From Paenibacillus oenotherae (GTDB taxonomy: Bacteria > Bacillota > Bacilli > Paenibacillales > Paenibacillaceae): DNA of 64,000 nucleotides. The notes under the pieces were generated by a model. The model had not been told where the DNA came from, did no database searches, and saw nothing but the letters and a program-made list of their open reading frames with translations. Below, in pieces: positions 53,615 through 62,561 of the stretch. The stretch lies in NCBI RefSeq assembly GCF_019443105.1, contig NZ_JAHZIJ010000010.1:114464-178463 (forward strand), written 5' to 3'. The position numbers were made by a program, and so were the translations under genes. How positions within the stretch are numbered: the first letter of the stretch is position 1; each line of letters begins with the position of its first letter.

Positions 53615-56245
53615 CTAGATATCAAAAAACTTCCGGAGTATATCGAAGACAACTCTCGTACTTATCGGCTTGCTTATATAATCGTCCATTCCTGCTGCAA
53701 AGCAAAGCTCCCTGTCGCCCTTCAGCGCATTCGCCGTCACTGCAATAATGATGGGGCAATTGTCTCCCAGCTTATCCTTGATAACCGCTGTTGCTTCGAG
53801 CCCATTCATGCCCGGCATATGCACATCCATAAAGATGACATCGTACTCTCCGGTATACGCCAGATTAATAACATCTACGCCATTCTCCACAACTCTCACC
53901 GCATGTCCTTGCTTCTCCAGCATTTTGACCAGCACCATCTGATTGATCTTGTTGTCTTCCGCAATCAATATGCGCAGTGCTCTCTGGATAGCCTGTCCAT
54001 TCAAAGGAGCATGCTCGGCAATTCCTGTATTCCTCCGTTCAATCTCCTTCAGAATTACAGTGAATATAAAGGTCGATCCCGGCCCATCCGTTGGCTCCAG
54101 CCAGATCTCTCCATTCATCAGATTGACCAGCCGCTTGCTGATCGCCAGCCCCAGCCCTGTGCCCTCCAATGTGCGCGTCATGAAATTATCCAGTTGATAG
54201 AAAGGCTGAAACAAGTACTGCACCTTTTCCTTGTCTATTCCGATCCCCGTATCCTTAATCGTGAACCTCAGCTTCACCTCATTGCCGACATGGGCCTCCT
54301 TGTTGACGGAGATGGCGACACTGCCGCTATTCGTGAACTTGATCCCATTGCCGATCAGATTCATCAACACTTGCTTCAGCCTCTGATAGTCGCCCACCAG
54401 CACGGGAGGCAAATCAGGGCTCATGGAGAACGATACTTCAAGCCGCTTCTCCTGTGCCTTGGGTGATAGAATATCAACAGCTTCGAAGATGCAGCCTCTA
54501 ATATCGAAGGGCTCCTCCAGCAGCTCCGTATTGCCGGAATCGATCTTGGAGAAGTCCAGAATGTCATTGATTATTGTCAGCAGCGTATCCCCGCTCTTGC
54601 GGATGATCTCCAGGTAGCCCCTCTGTTCCGTATCCAGGATGGTCGTTTCCATCAACAGATCCGTCATTCCGATTACGCCGTTCATCGGCGTCCTTATTTC
54701 ATGGCTCATCATGGCCAGAAACTCGCTTTTGGCTTTATTGGTCGATTCTGCCGCTTCCTTATCAATAATGAGCCGCTTTTGCTCCGTAATATCCTTCGCA
54801 ATGATGTAATAGCCGACATTTTCCGAATTGATGATAATAGGGACGATCGTCGCCAGTACCTCGGCCACATGTCCGTCCTTATGATAGATTCTATCGATGC
54901 TTTGCTCCGCTGACATGTCCTCCAAGGAGTGGGTCAGAATGCTTTTAATATCCTGATTGCCAATAATGCTGGAGAAACTATGTCCGATCAGCTCTTCCAG
55001 CCTGTACCCCGTCAGCTCTTCCGTCATCTTGTTCGCATTAATAATATTGCCTTCCAGATCAAGCGACACAATCGCATCGTGATTGTATTTCTTCAGAGAG
55101 GTGTAGCGTTCGATTGTCTCTTGAAGCTTGCGCTCAATCTCCTTCCGCTCGGTAATATCCTGAATCGTTCCATTCATCCGCTCGGGAATACCTGTGTCGG
55201 AGAGGACAACGACACCGCGAATATGAAGATACTGATCCTTGCCATCCCTCGTTGACGTCCGGAACTCGAAGCTGAGATTCTCGCCCTCCAAAGCTCCTTC
55301 AATGCTTTCTTTAAACCGCTGCCGATCGCGGGAAGGAACCAGATCCGTCAGTTGGCTCAGTCTGCCCTTCGCATGGTTCCCTTCAAGATTGTAGATCAGA
55401 TACAACTGGTCGGATAAGGCAATCTCACCCTTATCGATATCCCATTCCCAGCTGCCGATCAATGCGATACGCTGCGCCTCCCTAATGAAATCCTCCTGCT
55501 TCTTGCGGTCTGTAATTTCCCTTCCAATGACCACAATAACCGTGCTGCCGCTGCTATCTTTGAGCTGCTTCACCATGGATTCAAACCAGATATCGTAGCC
55601 GTCTCTATGCCGCATCCGAAACTGGCTTCTCGCGCTGCCCTGCAGCTTGCAATCGGCAAGGGGCTGCAGATCCTCAGGATGATAGAGCATCGCCTCCTCT
55701 TTGCCCACCACCTCCTCCGGTGAATAATCCAGCAAATCGTGAAGAGATGGCGATGCAGACAGAATGACGCCTGCTTCCGAAGTCTGATAGATCAGATCGC
55801 GGGTATTATCTACGACTATCTGATACAGCTTTTCCGTTCGCGACAAGCGCCCTTCAAGCTCTAACCGCTCTTGTATCTCAGTGAAATGCAGCACTACAAG
55901 GACGGGCGATCCAGTCCCCTCGTCTATAATTCTCATTGTGTTCAAGGATACCCAAACCGTACTGCCATTCTTACGCATGAGCCCATGCTCGGATACAAGC
56001 GATTCGTATTCCAGCGCAGCCTCCACAATGTCATGCCGCTTCCCATCCGCCCACCGGTCTTCCGAGTGCACGATATCTTCCAGTTGAAGCGCGGTCAGCT
56101 CTTCATATGTATAGCCAAGCATACGGCAGAGGCTTCGATTGGCAGCAACCCATTCGCCTTCCGGTGTAACGATTGCCATCGCATGAGATGAATAAGCCAT
56201 AAGCTGGTTCACAAGAGATTCATGATTAATATGTAGACTGAGCAT
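53615..56245 (-). CDS. Multi-PAS hybrid sensor histidine kinase with receiver domain
   Basis: 876 residues from ATG 56245, with GAGGAG 14 bases upstream. A TTG at 56272 in the same frame is an alternative start. No membrane helix is seen, so the protein is cytoplasmic. Four PAS domains occupy about 10-125 (ANRSLCRMLGYTYEELT), 140-255, 260-375 (IGSWEWDIDKGEI) and 380-500 (ANKMTEELTGYRLEELIG). The HisKA box has its phosphorylatable His in FLAMMSHEIRTPMNGVIG. The HATPase domain shows LMNLIGNGIKFTNSG (N box), DTGIGID and GTGLGLAIS. The C-terminal receiver (about 755-876) has ILIAEDNKINQ, the phosphoacceptor Asp in VIFMDVHMPGMNG, and SKP. It therefore needs a further phosphotransfer partner, and none is adjacent. 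Confidence 0.9.
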   Translation of the reverse strand: MLSLHINHESLVNQLMAYSSHAMAIVTPEGEWVAANRSLCRMLGYTYEELTALQLEDIVHSEDRWADGKRHDIVEAALEYESLVSEHGLMRKNGSTVWVSLNTMRIIDEGTGSPVLVVLHFTEIQERLELEGRLSRTEKLYQIVVDNTRDLIYQTSEAGVILSASPSLHDLLDYSPEEVVGKEEAMLYHPEDLQPLADCKLQGSARSQFRMRHRDGYDIWFESMVKQLKDSSGSTVIVVIGREITDRKKQEDFIREAQRIALIGSWEWDIDKGEIALSDQLYLIYNLEGNHAKGRLSQLTDLVPSRDRQRFKESIEGALEGENLSFEFRTSTRDGKDQYLHIRGVVVLSDTGIPERMNGTIQDITERKEIERKLQETIERYTSLKKYNHDAIVSLDLEGNIINANKMTEELTGYRLEELIGHSFSSIIGNQDIKSILTHSLEDMSAEQSIDRIYHKDGHVAEVLATIVPIIINSENVGYYIIAKDITEQKRLIIDKEAAESTNKAKSEFLAMMSHEIRTPMNGVIGMTDLLMETTILDTEQRGYLEIIRKSGDTLLTIINDILDFSKIDSGNTELLEEPFDIRGCIFEAVDILSPKAQEKRLEVSFSMSPDLPPVLVGDYQRLKQVLMNLIGNGIKFTNSGSVAISVNKEAHVGNEVKLRFTIKDTGIGIDKEKVQYLFQPFYQLDNFMTRTLEGTGLGLAISKRLVNLMNGEIWLEPTDGPGSTFIFTVILKEIERRNTGIAEHAPLNGQAIQRALRILIAEDNKINQMVLVKMLEKQGHAVRVVENGVDVINLAYTGEYDVIFMDVHMPGMNGLEATAVIKDKLGDNCPIIIAVTANALKGDRELCFAAGMDDYISKPISTRVVFDILRKFFDI

Positions 56246-56509
56246 GCAGCACTCACATCTCCTCTTATTCAATAATGATGGGTCCGTTCTCGCGTCCTCG
56301 CTGCAACCAGTGTCACCGGGTCACACAGAGCTTGAAGACATACCTCTTCTTCTATACCCCCTGCATGGAATGACGAAACATTCCTTTGCCCTGTCATCGC
56401 TCGCATTTGCACTTTATTTATCGAATCGGCACTACCTTTGTCACCGTGGCAGGTGGTTGAAGGAACATATCGAATATCTCTAGCATGAAATCATAATGAG
56501 GTGAGCGAA

Positions 56510-57238
56510 ATGGATGTATGGAAAACAAAGGATACCGCAGGTGCGCTCGGAGTCAGCCCGACAACCGTCAAACGTTGGGTCCTCCATTTCTCCCATTACT
56601 TTCAGAAGGACCGTCTAGGACATTATATCTTCTCGGGACAGGACGTGCGAAGACTGCAGTATGTCAAGGAGCGAATGGAACAAGGAGACAGTCTGGAGCA
56701 GATCACACTTCCCCCGCTGGTAGAGCCCGGGGACAACATGATGCGGCTGCCTGCAACAATGATTACGAATGCGGATGCAGTTGAGGACGGCACAATAACT
56801 GCGGACATTTGGACGGCGGCTGATGCCGGGGCGAGCGCAATGGAGAAGAGTTCAGCTATGACAGCAGCAGCGGCTTCGACAAGCGGGGGAGCCGGCTCTG
56901 CCACGACGACGGCTAATGGCTCACTGGATGCCATCCGTCTGAGCTGCGATACTGCGGAGCTGATGTCCCGAATCCGGCATGTCGAACATACACTCTCGCA
57001 AAAAGCCGACGAGATCGTTAACCTGCAGGTGCTTCAGCACCGCATGGAGCTGGACGAGCTCCGCCAAATGGTGGAGCAGCTTATACGCTCTGTCGAAGCC
57101 GCAGGGACGCCCAATGCCACGCCGCCAGTTCCATCCGAATCAGCTGCTCCATCGGAGGAGCCCGCTGCATCTTCGCTCAAGCTCCAAATCCGCCATAAGA
57201 AACGGGGACTGCTCCGGTCGTTTTTTCAATTCCTGTAG
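56510..57238 (+). CDS. MerR-like HTH plus coiled-coil protein, RacA-like
   Basis: 242 residues, ATG 56510 with GAGGTG seven bases upstream. The N-terminus is a MerR-type winged helix (TKDTAGALGVSPTTVKRWV, LGHYIFSGQDVRRLQYVK). An Ala/Thr/Gly-rich low-complexity linker follows (TAAAASTSGGAGSATTT), then a coiled coil at about 145-195 (VEHTLSQKADEIVNLQVLQ, RMELDELRQMVEQLIRSV), a Pro/Ser linker and a basic amphipathic tail (RHKKRGLLRSFFQFL). The domain order resembles RacA, the chromosome-anchoring protein of sporulating Bacillus, in which an N-terminal HTH binds DNA and the coiled coil binds at the pole. This is similarity of layout, not proof. The tail could contact membrane. Confidence 0.65.
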   Translation: MDVWKTKDTAGALGVSPTTVKRWVLHFSHYFQKDRLGHYIFSGQDVRRLQYVKERMEQGDSLEQITLPPLVEPGDNMMRLPATMITNADAVEDGTITADIWTAADAGASAMEKSSAMTAAAASTSGGAGSATTTANGSLDAIRLSCDTAELMSRIRHVEHTLSQKADEIVNLQVLQHRMELDELRQMVEQLIRSVEAAGTPNATPPVPSESAAPSEEPAASSLKLQIRHKKRGLLRSFFQFL

Positions 57239-57307
57239 TCCCCTCCAATAGAAAAACAGGGCTGTCCGAAAAGCCCCCTATCCAATAAGTCAGTCCCAAA
57301 TGATGTG

Positions 57308-57353
57308 AAAAGATGCCTCCAAACCACTGAAAAGTGGGACTGGAAGCATCTTT
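57308..57353 (+). terminator. Terminator of the RacA-like gene
   Basis: AAAGATGC-x2-CC pairs with GG-x2-GCATCTTT, then TATCATTATA on the plus strand, 70 bases past the stop. A smaller GGGCT/AGCCC hairpin at 57259-57275 stands between and reads as a terminator on the minus strand (TGTTTTT). Confidence 0.5.
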
Positions 57354-57476
57354 ATCATTATATATGAGGACTTAGTGAGGACTCTGAAATCATCAAACCA
57401 CTCAACCGCCGAACCAGGTGCTCGTAGCCTTTCACCTTCCCCGAGTGTGGTTTGAAAGCAGCGTGACGGAGTAAGA

Positions 57477-57655
57477 AGCCTGCGAATGTGCATGAATTTC
57501 GGTTTCAAGACGCCAAAATGGTGAAATGCCTGCGATCATGCATGAATTTCGGGGGAAATCCGCCGTTAAGGAGAAACGAAGATGAAATACCTGCACGCTG
57601 GCAGGCATTTCATCTTCATGGGGCCGGAAACGAGCAATAAATGCCGTTTCGCAGG
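57477..57655 (+). repeat. Four-hairpin dispersed element, copy C
   Basis: Hairpins cctgcgaatgtgcatg (57477), gcctgcgatcatgcatg (57528), cctgcacgctggcagg (57590) and tgccgtttcgcagg (57642), with GGCCGGAAACGAG between the last two. It shares a further 30 bases upstream (gtgacggagtaagaa) with copy D. Confidence 0.8.
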
Positions 57656-57714
57656 TTTCGCCTAGCTCGCAGCTCGCTTGTCAGACCCGTTCACTGTACT
57701 TCCACTATCCTCGG

Positions 57715-58017
57715 TTACGATGGAAGAGCAATATCGCCGATCCTCTCCGCGCCGCCTTCTCCAGCATGATACACTTCAAGCTCGCCATCAGAATTCTTAA
57801 CTACTAGATAGCCGCATAGGTTCCATCATCGAACTTGGGCCACAGATTGCCTGAATACCATCATCCCCTTCTTGCTATTCTTCAATACGACAAAAGGCAC
57901 CTCAAATGGCGTACCCTTGCCGATGAAGAACAAGCTTTGCAGCGGCCCAACTGGCCCGCTCCCTAAATGCATCAACCTGCGTTGAATCTACGATTCCATC
58001 ATAGGAATTGTGCCAGC
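57715..58017 (-). pseudogene. Frameshifted remnant of an unknown protein gene
   Basis: Three minus-strand frames join into one plausible protein: SWHNSYDGIVDSTQVDAF, then after a shift LFFIGKGTPFEVPFVVLKNS, then FDDGTYAA and, after another shift, YLVVKNSDGELEVYHAGEGG to a stop at 57715. At least two frameshifts and a missing N-terminus make it a decayed gene. I do not recognise the family. Confidence 0.5.
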
Positions 58018-58130
58018 TATATGATCAGTGATTCCAGTCATGAACTCCCGTCATGACGAGTTTTATGGATAACTTGGTGTAAATATCTCATTAGAAAATA
58101 TATAATGCTATAAGGGAGGCGAATGATCTA

Positions 58131-59096
58131 ATGAGAAAGTTCTTTAACAGTAAAAGTAAATTAATAAGTGCATTTGCAATTGTGTTGGTTTTATTCCTTA
58201 TCTTTTTGTCCATGAATCAGACAACCGCGGCTGAGTATTCAAGCAGATTGTATACGCCAACGTACACAGCGAAGATAGGAGATCATTATTTTATAGTGGA
58301 CTGCTGGAACCATAGAATTATTTACAATGATGACATAGATACGGACATAAAAAATTGGAGCACACTGGATAACGATATCGCCGGCCCGCATTCCATAGCC
58401 AGTGATAGTGAATTATACGTAGCTGAGGATACCGGAAGAAACAAGCTGTTCGTGTATACATTAACGGCGGATGGATTTAAGAAAACTCAAATCATTGATG
58501 ATATTGCAGGCCGTCCTCATCGAACAATTTATGATCCATCTACAGAAAAGTTCTATGTACTCACGTCTACAAGTCAGAACATGTATGTCTTATCGAATCA
58601 GAACGGCAAGCTTGTAATTGATAAACAAGTCCATTTAGCTTTTTTGGAACAAACATATACACGTTCATTTTCCATTATTGATGACAAAATGTATTTTGTC
58701 AGCGGCCCGAATAAAATAACGATTGTAGATTATATCAATAAGGATTTTGAAGTTGCGATGCAATATGATGTCCCTCAAGAATACAGCGCTATGAACGATA
58801 TTTTCAAAATTGACGACTACTATTATATTTCTTCTTACCCTGAAAAACTCATTCGATTGAAGGAACTATCCAGGTTTGATTCAGCAGAAAACATTTACGA
58901 TGAGTTGCAGTTTAAAGGGACGCCTTATTACTTTTCAACCTTTGATAACAAATTCTATGTAACTGAAATTGATAGCCATTCCGGCATCAAATCGTTTACG
59001 ATTCAGAACGGCAGCATCAGTGATGTCGAAACAATAAATGACTCCGGCCCTGCCGATGATCTAGTGTTGCAGAGGAAGAGCGAACTGCCTACTTGA
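58131..59096 (+). CDS. Secreted beta-propeller-like protein, unknown function
   Basis: 321 residues, ATG 58131, with GGGAGG eleven bases upstream and TATAAT at 58101. A signal anchor (LISAFAIVLVLFLIFLSMN) precedes repeats of NHL/propeller character: YFIVDCWNHRIIYNDD, PHSIASDSELYVAEDTGRNK, RPHRTIYDPSTEKFYVLTS, FSIIDDKMYFVSGPNKI and DIFKIDDYYYISSYPEKL. It is noticeably more AT-rich than its neighbours, which may indicate acquisition. Such propellers bind ligands or sugars; no catalytic residues can be named. Nothing downstream on the same strand. Confidence 0.7.
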   Translation: MRKFFNSKSKLISAFAIVLVLFLIFLSMNQTTAAEYSSRLYTPTYTAKIGDHYFIVDCWNHRIIYNDDIDTDIKNWSTLDNDIAGPHSIASDSELYVAEDTGRNKLFVYTLTADGFKKTQIIDDIAGRPHRTIYDPSTEKFYVLTSTSQNMYVLSNQNGKLVIDKQVHLAFLEQTYTRSFSIIDDKMYFVSGPNKITIVDYINKDFEVAMQYDVPQEYSAMNDIFKIDDYYYISSYPEKLIRLKELSRFDSAENIYDELQFKGTPYYFSTFDNKFYVTEIDSHSGIKSFTIQNGSISDVETINDSGPADDLVLQRKSELPT

Positions 59097-59228
59097 AGCC
59101 GATCCGTATTGGTATTGCTCACGCACGCGGGTGACAGAAGCAATCGAGGTATGCCTCATCGACTTTACCCTTCCGCAGAAAGCAATGAGGGCTCTTGGCA
59201 TAGCGATGAGGCATAACAGCATATTCTG

Positions 59229-60284
59229 TCAAGACTTGCGATAAACCGCAATAAGTTTGCGAATCTGCTCTTCCTTCTCCTCGATGTGGAGAGTACAGTA
59301 ATCGCTGCCATTCCTTGCGTCGAAGGCAGCCGCTAATGAGCGGGTCTCCTGCTCCAACCATTCCAGAGTTACCTGCTCCGACGCCGCAAGCTTCTTCCTT
59401 CTTCTCGCCTTGCTCCATTCCTGCAGAAACAGGCGCACCGACAGCAGATAGTGGAATCTGTCCCACGGCATCTTGAACGCAAGACCAAGATGGATCGTCC
59501 GTTCATACAGCTTGACCGCCTTGGGCATATCCGTGACGGTATAGTACTCCATCAGAGTGCCGTATTCCTTCAGATATTGAGGGCCGTTCGTGACCTGGTA
59601 CGCCTTGGCAGCCGTCTCTTTGGCCTGTTCGTACTCCTTCATCTTAAGCAGCGGGCCCAGCAGATTGCCATAGGTGTTCTCCGGTATAGAGCCGCAGCTC
59701 ATCCGGCCTTCCATAATAGGCTTCAGCATCTGCAAGCCCCTCTTATTCTGATTCAGGCGAAAATAATAGACGCCAAACAAATTCTGCTCGCAAGCCTTGC
59801 AGTCCGACAACCCGTCCCTCGCTGCACTTCTCCATTCCTTATAATAAAGGGCCGCTTCCTCTGTTCTGCCCTGTGAGAGCATATAACTCACTTGCTGCTG
59901 ATAATAAGGCCTTAGCGTGTATCCGTAGTGGAGACACTTCTCCTTGAAGTCATCGAACACCTGCCCGATCATCTCCGCCGTCATCTGCGGCATGCGCCAA
60001 ATTTGGTTCAGCACCCATTTGTAATGCCACATAATGGAGTGGCTAGAGTATTGATCCGGCTGCCGCTCGAACTTGGACAGGCACCAGGCGAAGGACACGA
60101 GCAGCCGCTCCGGGCAGCCGCACTCCAAGGCAGCGGAGGAATAATCCATTCTGGATTGATACGCATCCTCCTCCGTCAGATACTGATCCGCGATACGGAT
60201 CGCTTCCTCCATAAGAGCAAGCTTCGCCTTCCCGTCAGGCATGCTCCACGTCTGATATCTCAGGTTATTGTAACGGTTCTTCAC
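59229..60284 (-). CDS. TPR-like helical repeat protein coupled to an Hsp90-like gene
   Basis: 351 residues from GTG 60284, overlapping the last codon of the Hsp90-like gene (GTGA). The sequence is a series of paired helices of about 34 residues with TPR-like spacing (ALMEEAIRIADQYLTEEDAYQ, MLSQGRTEEAALYYKEWRSA, LGPLLKMKEYEQAKETAAKA, YYTVTDMPKAVKLYERTIHLG). Four Cys occur, two of them in SDCKACEQN. TPR proteins are classic adaptors of Hsp90 in eukaryotes, so a co-chaperone or regulator role for its operon partner is tempting. It is inferred from coupling only. Confidence 0.7.
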   Translation of the reverse strand: MKNRYNNLRYQTWSMPDGKAKLALMEEAIRIADQYLTEEDAYQSRMDYSSAALECGCPERLLVSFAWCLSKFERQPDQYSSHSIMWHYKWVLNQIWRMPQMTAEMIGQVFDDFKEKCLHYGYTLRPYYQQQVSYMLSQGRTEEAALYYKEWRSAARDGLSDCKACEQNLFGVYYFRLNQNKRGLQMLKPIMEGRMSCGSIPENTYGNLLGPLLKMKEYEQAKETAAKAYQVTNGPQYLKEYGTLMEYYTVTDMPKAVKLYERTIHLGLAFKMPWDRFHYLLSVRLFLQEWSKARRRKKLAASEQVTLEWLEQETRSLAAAFDARNGSDYCTLHIEEKEEQIRKLIAVYRKS

Positions 60285-62062
60285 GCTTCGCCTCCAACCG
60301 CCTGATCCAAGCCCATATTCATAAATTGCAGCAGTGATCCATTCATAAGCCGCAATTCCTCCTGGCTTAGCGGATAGTGGCCCATCAGCAGAGATTGTGT
60401 GTACAGCAGCTCGATACAGACCTGCTGCAGCTTGGGATCCTTGCAGGCGACGGCTTTTCGAACCATGGGATTATTGTAGTTGTAGCACAGCCGCGCGTAA
60501 GGAACATCATACAGCTCATCCATGACCACATGCACAATGTCCGCGAACAGCGGATTCGCCTCCTTCTCGCTCTGCTCCGCCAGCTTGAGGAATTGAACCT
60601 CCTCATTCGTATTGTAGAGAACGGGAACATCGGCAGGCTCGAACCACCGGATCGCGCTTCTGCATTGATGAGGCTGAAGCAGCTCATCCGACAGCGCCAA
60701 GAAAGGCTCCACCTCCAACTGATCGGCCCGATCCAGCTCCTGGAACCGGTTGGAGAATTGCAAAATATCGAGCAGCGCTACATCGGCATTTTCCCATACA
60801 TCGGGGATCTTCCGCACAAGTGCAAAATCATGCACATAGCCTCCATTGATGACGAGCAGCTCTTGCGATTTGGCTACGCGGGCGATCTGTCTGAATTCAT
60901 CCAATGTCGCTGCGAGAAGAACAGCAGAGTGTTCCTTCATGATCGTATCCATATCCATCGTTCCGTAAGAGGTTTCGAAGCTCAAATGCCGAATGAACAG
61001 CTCATACAGCTCATCATCCTCCACAGCCATCGCTTTAATTGAAGCGTAATGCACACCGATTATCCGCTTGAACAGCTCAGGGTCCCGCGCCGACAGATCG
61101 ATCAAATACTGCTTGATGCAGCTGCCGAGCTCATCCCTGACCGTATAGAACAGCTCATTCTCCTGAAAAGATTCCCGCGATGCCGTCGGCCGAAGGCTGT
61201 CCGTATTCATAATGCCGTTCACAAAGAAAGCCCACTGCGGCAAAATATTGTTCAGCTTGTCAGAGAGCAGCATTTGCTTCAAATAAACCTTATGCTTCTT
61301 CTCCTCTTGCAGACTGACCGAATAGGGCAAAATATAAGCGACCCCTTCGATCCCGCCGATAGCCGAATGAAGCGGAATAACGTCCATCGCCCGCTGGTAG
61401 CGCAATTTCTCGCCATAATCCAGCGCCTCCTTCTTCTCCATCCGCCATGGAGGCACGGCTTCATTGACAATCCGCTTATGCTTGTCCTCGACCAATTCAA
61501 TCGGAACAGGCAGGAACTCCCCGTAATGCTCCAGCAGCTCGCTTACACGGTAATAGTCGAAATATTCCTCATAGTCGGCTTTCGCCTTTATATATACAGT
61601 AGTGCCGATAGGCACTTGATTCTTCAGTTTGCGAATCTCATACGTTCCGTCAGGCCGACCCTTCCATTCCAGCGGATCCCCTTCAAGCGCAGAGCGCGTA
61701 ATCAGTACAATCTCGTCACAGACAACGAAGCAGGCCAGCAAGCCGACCCCGAATTGGCCGATAAAATCATCCGCAGCATCAAGCTGCTCCTTCTTCGTTG
61801 TGCTCCCGATCCGCGCCAGAAACTGCTCAATCTCCGAAGCCGTCAGCCCGCAGCCGTTGTCGTGAAAAGCCAGCGTATGCGAACCGTACAGCTCCACCGT
61901 AACCTTCGCATCGAATTGATGACCGAGCCGCCTACGGGCCGTAATGGCATCCATTCCGTTCTGCAGCAGCTCCCGAATGAACACCCCCGCATCCGAATAC
62001 AGGTGGTTGGACAATAAATCAATAAGGCCCTGCAGGTTGACTTGAAAATTTTTATTCTCCAT
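60281..62062 (-). CDS. Hsp90 (HtpG)-family ATPase-like protein
   Basis: 593 residues, ATG 62062 with GGGAG upstream. The N-terminal GHKL ATPase domain is complete: FIRELLQNGMDAITARR (Glu and Asn of the ATP site), AFHDNGCGLTASEIEQF (DNGxG), RIGSTTKKEQ, and DFIGQFGVGLLACFVV (lid). The middle domain begins with the weakly conserved PVPIELVEDKHKRIVNE region, and FFVNGIMNTDSLRPTASRES keeps the N-x-x-x-PTASRE pattern (HtpG: PLNVSRE). It is somewhat shorter than HtpG (about 620) and diverges after residue 350. It is co-transcribed with the TPR-like gene, an arrangement unlike ordinary htpG, so a specialised chaperone is likely. Confidence 0.8.
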   Translation of the reverse strand: MENKNFQVNLQGLIDLLSNHLYSDAGVFIRELLQNGMDAITARRRLGHQFDAKVTVELYGSHTLAFHDNGCGLTASEIEQFLARIGSTTKKEQLDAADDFIGQFGVGLLACFVVCDEIVLITRSALEGDPLEWKGRPDGTYEIRKLKNQVPIGTTVYIKAKADYEEYFDYYRVSELLEHYGEFLPVPIELVEDKHKRIVNEAVPPWRMEKKEALDYGEKLRYQRAMDVIPLHSAIGGIEGVAYILPYSVSLQEEKKHKVYLKQMLLSDKLNNILPQWAFFVNGIMNTDSLRPTASRESFQENELFYTVRDELGSCIKQYLIDLSARDPELFKRIIGVHYASIKAMAVEDDELYELFIRHLSFETSYGTMDMDTIMKEHSAVLLAATLDEFRQIARVAKSQELLVINGGYVHDFALVRKIPDVWENADVALLDILQFSNRFQELDRADQLEVEPFLALSDELLQPHQCRSAIRWFEPADVPVLYNTNEEVQFLKLAEQSEKEANPLFADIVHVVMDELYDVPYARLCYNYNNPMVRKAVACKDPKLQQVCIELLYTQSLLMGHYPLSQEELRLMNGSLLQFMNMGLDQAVGGEA

Positions 62063-62251
62063 GTAATCTCCCGCTTTTTGTCATTTTAAGGCGTACACAC
62101 TCTACTATTCCACCGCGATGCGCTTATTCCTTTTTTTCGCCCGCCACCAAAAAAGGAATGTTTCCCAGCAGAGCGAATGAAACAAATCATCAAACAACGT
62201 TCTGGGCAATCCCTTCTCCAACTGTTTTGAAGGGAGAGTGACGGAGTAAGA

Positions 62252-62432
62252 AGCCTGCGAATGTGCATGAATTTCGGTTACAAGACGCCATACTGGTTAA
62301 ATTCCTGCGATCATGCATGAATTCGAGAAAAATTCGGCCTTTAAGGAGAAATGAAGGTAAAATACCTGCTCGCTGGCAGGCATTTCACCTTCATGGGGTC
62401 AGAAACGAGCAAATAACTGCCGTTTCGCATGT
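62252..62432 (+). repeat. Four-hairpin dispersed element, copy D
   Basis: Hairpins cctgcgaatgtgcatg (62254), cctgcgatcatgcatg (62303), cctgctcgctggcagg (62365) and tgccgtttcgca (62418), with GGTCAGAAACGAG between the last two. It lies between the Hsp90-like gene and the second GntR gene. The same gap holds a T-rich/A-rich inverted pair (ATTCCTTTTTT ... AAAAAAGGAAT, 62127-62160) and nothing else I can support. Confidence 0.8.
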
Positions 62433-62561
62433 TTTACCTCGCTACCTTGTATCTCGCATGTCTCGGCGTTTGAATGACGGATCTTCCTCTGGCGAGGAGC
62501 ACGTGGGCAGTCCCGTGATCGCAGGCATGAAGCCAGCATTGACGCGGGTTCCCCCGCCCTT

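Noticed and set aside
53387-54466. 359-codon plus-strand frame antisense to the hybrid kinase
   Set aside because: Shadow of the kinase codons; the opposite strand has clear HisKA, HATPase and receiver motifs.
61049-62017. 322-codon plus-strand frame antisense to the Hsp90-like gene
   Set aside because: Arg/Leu/Gln-rich shadow frame; the minus strand carries conserved ATPase motifs.
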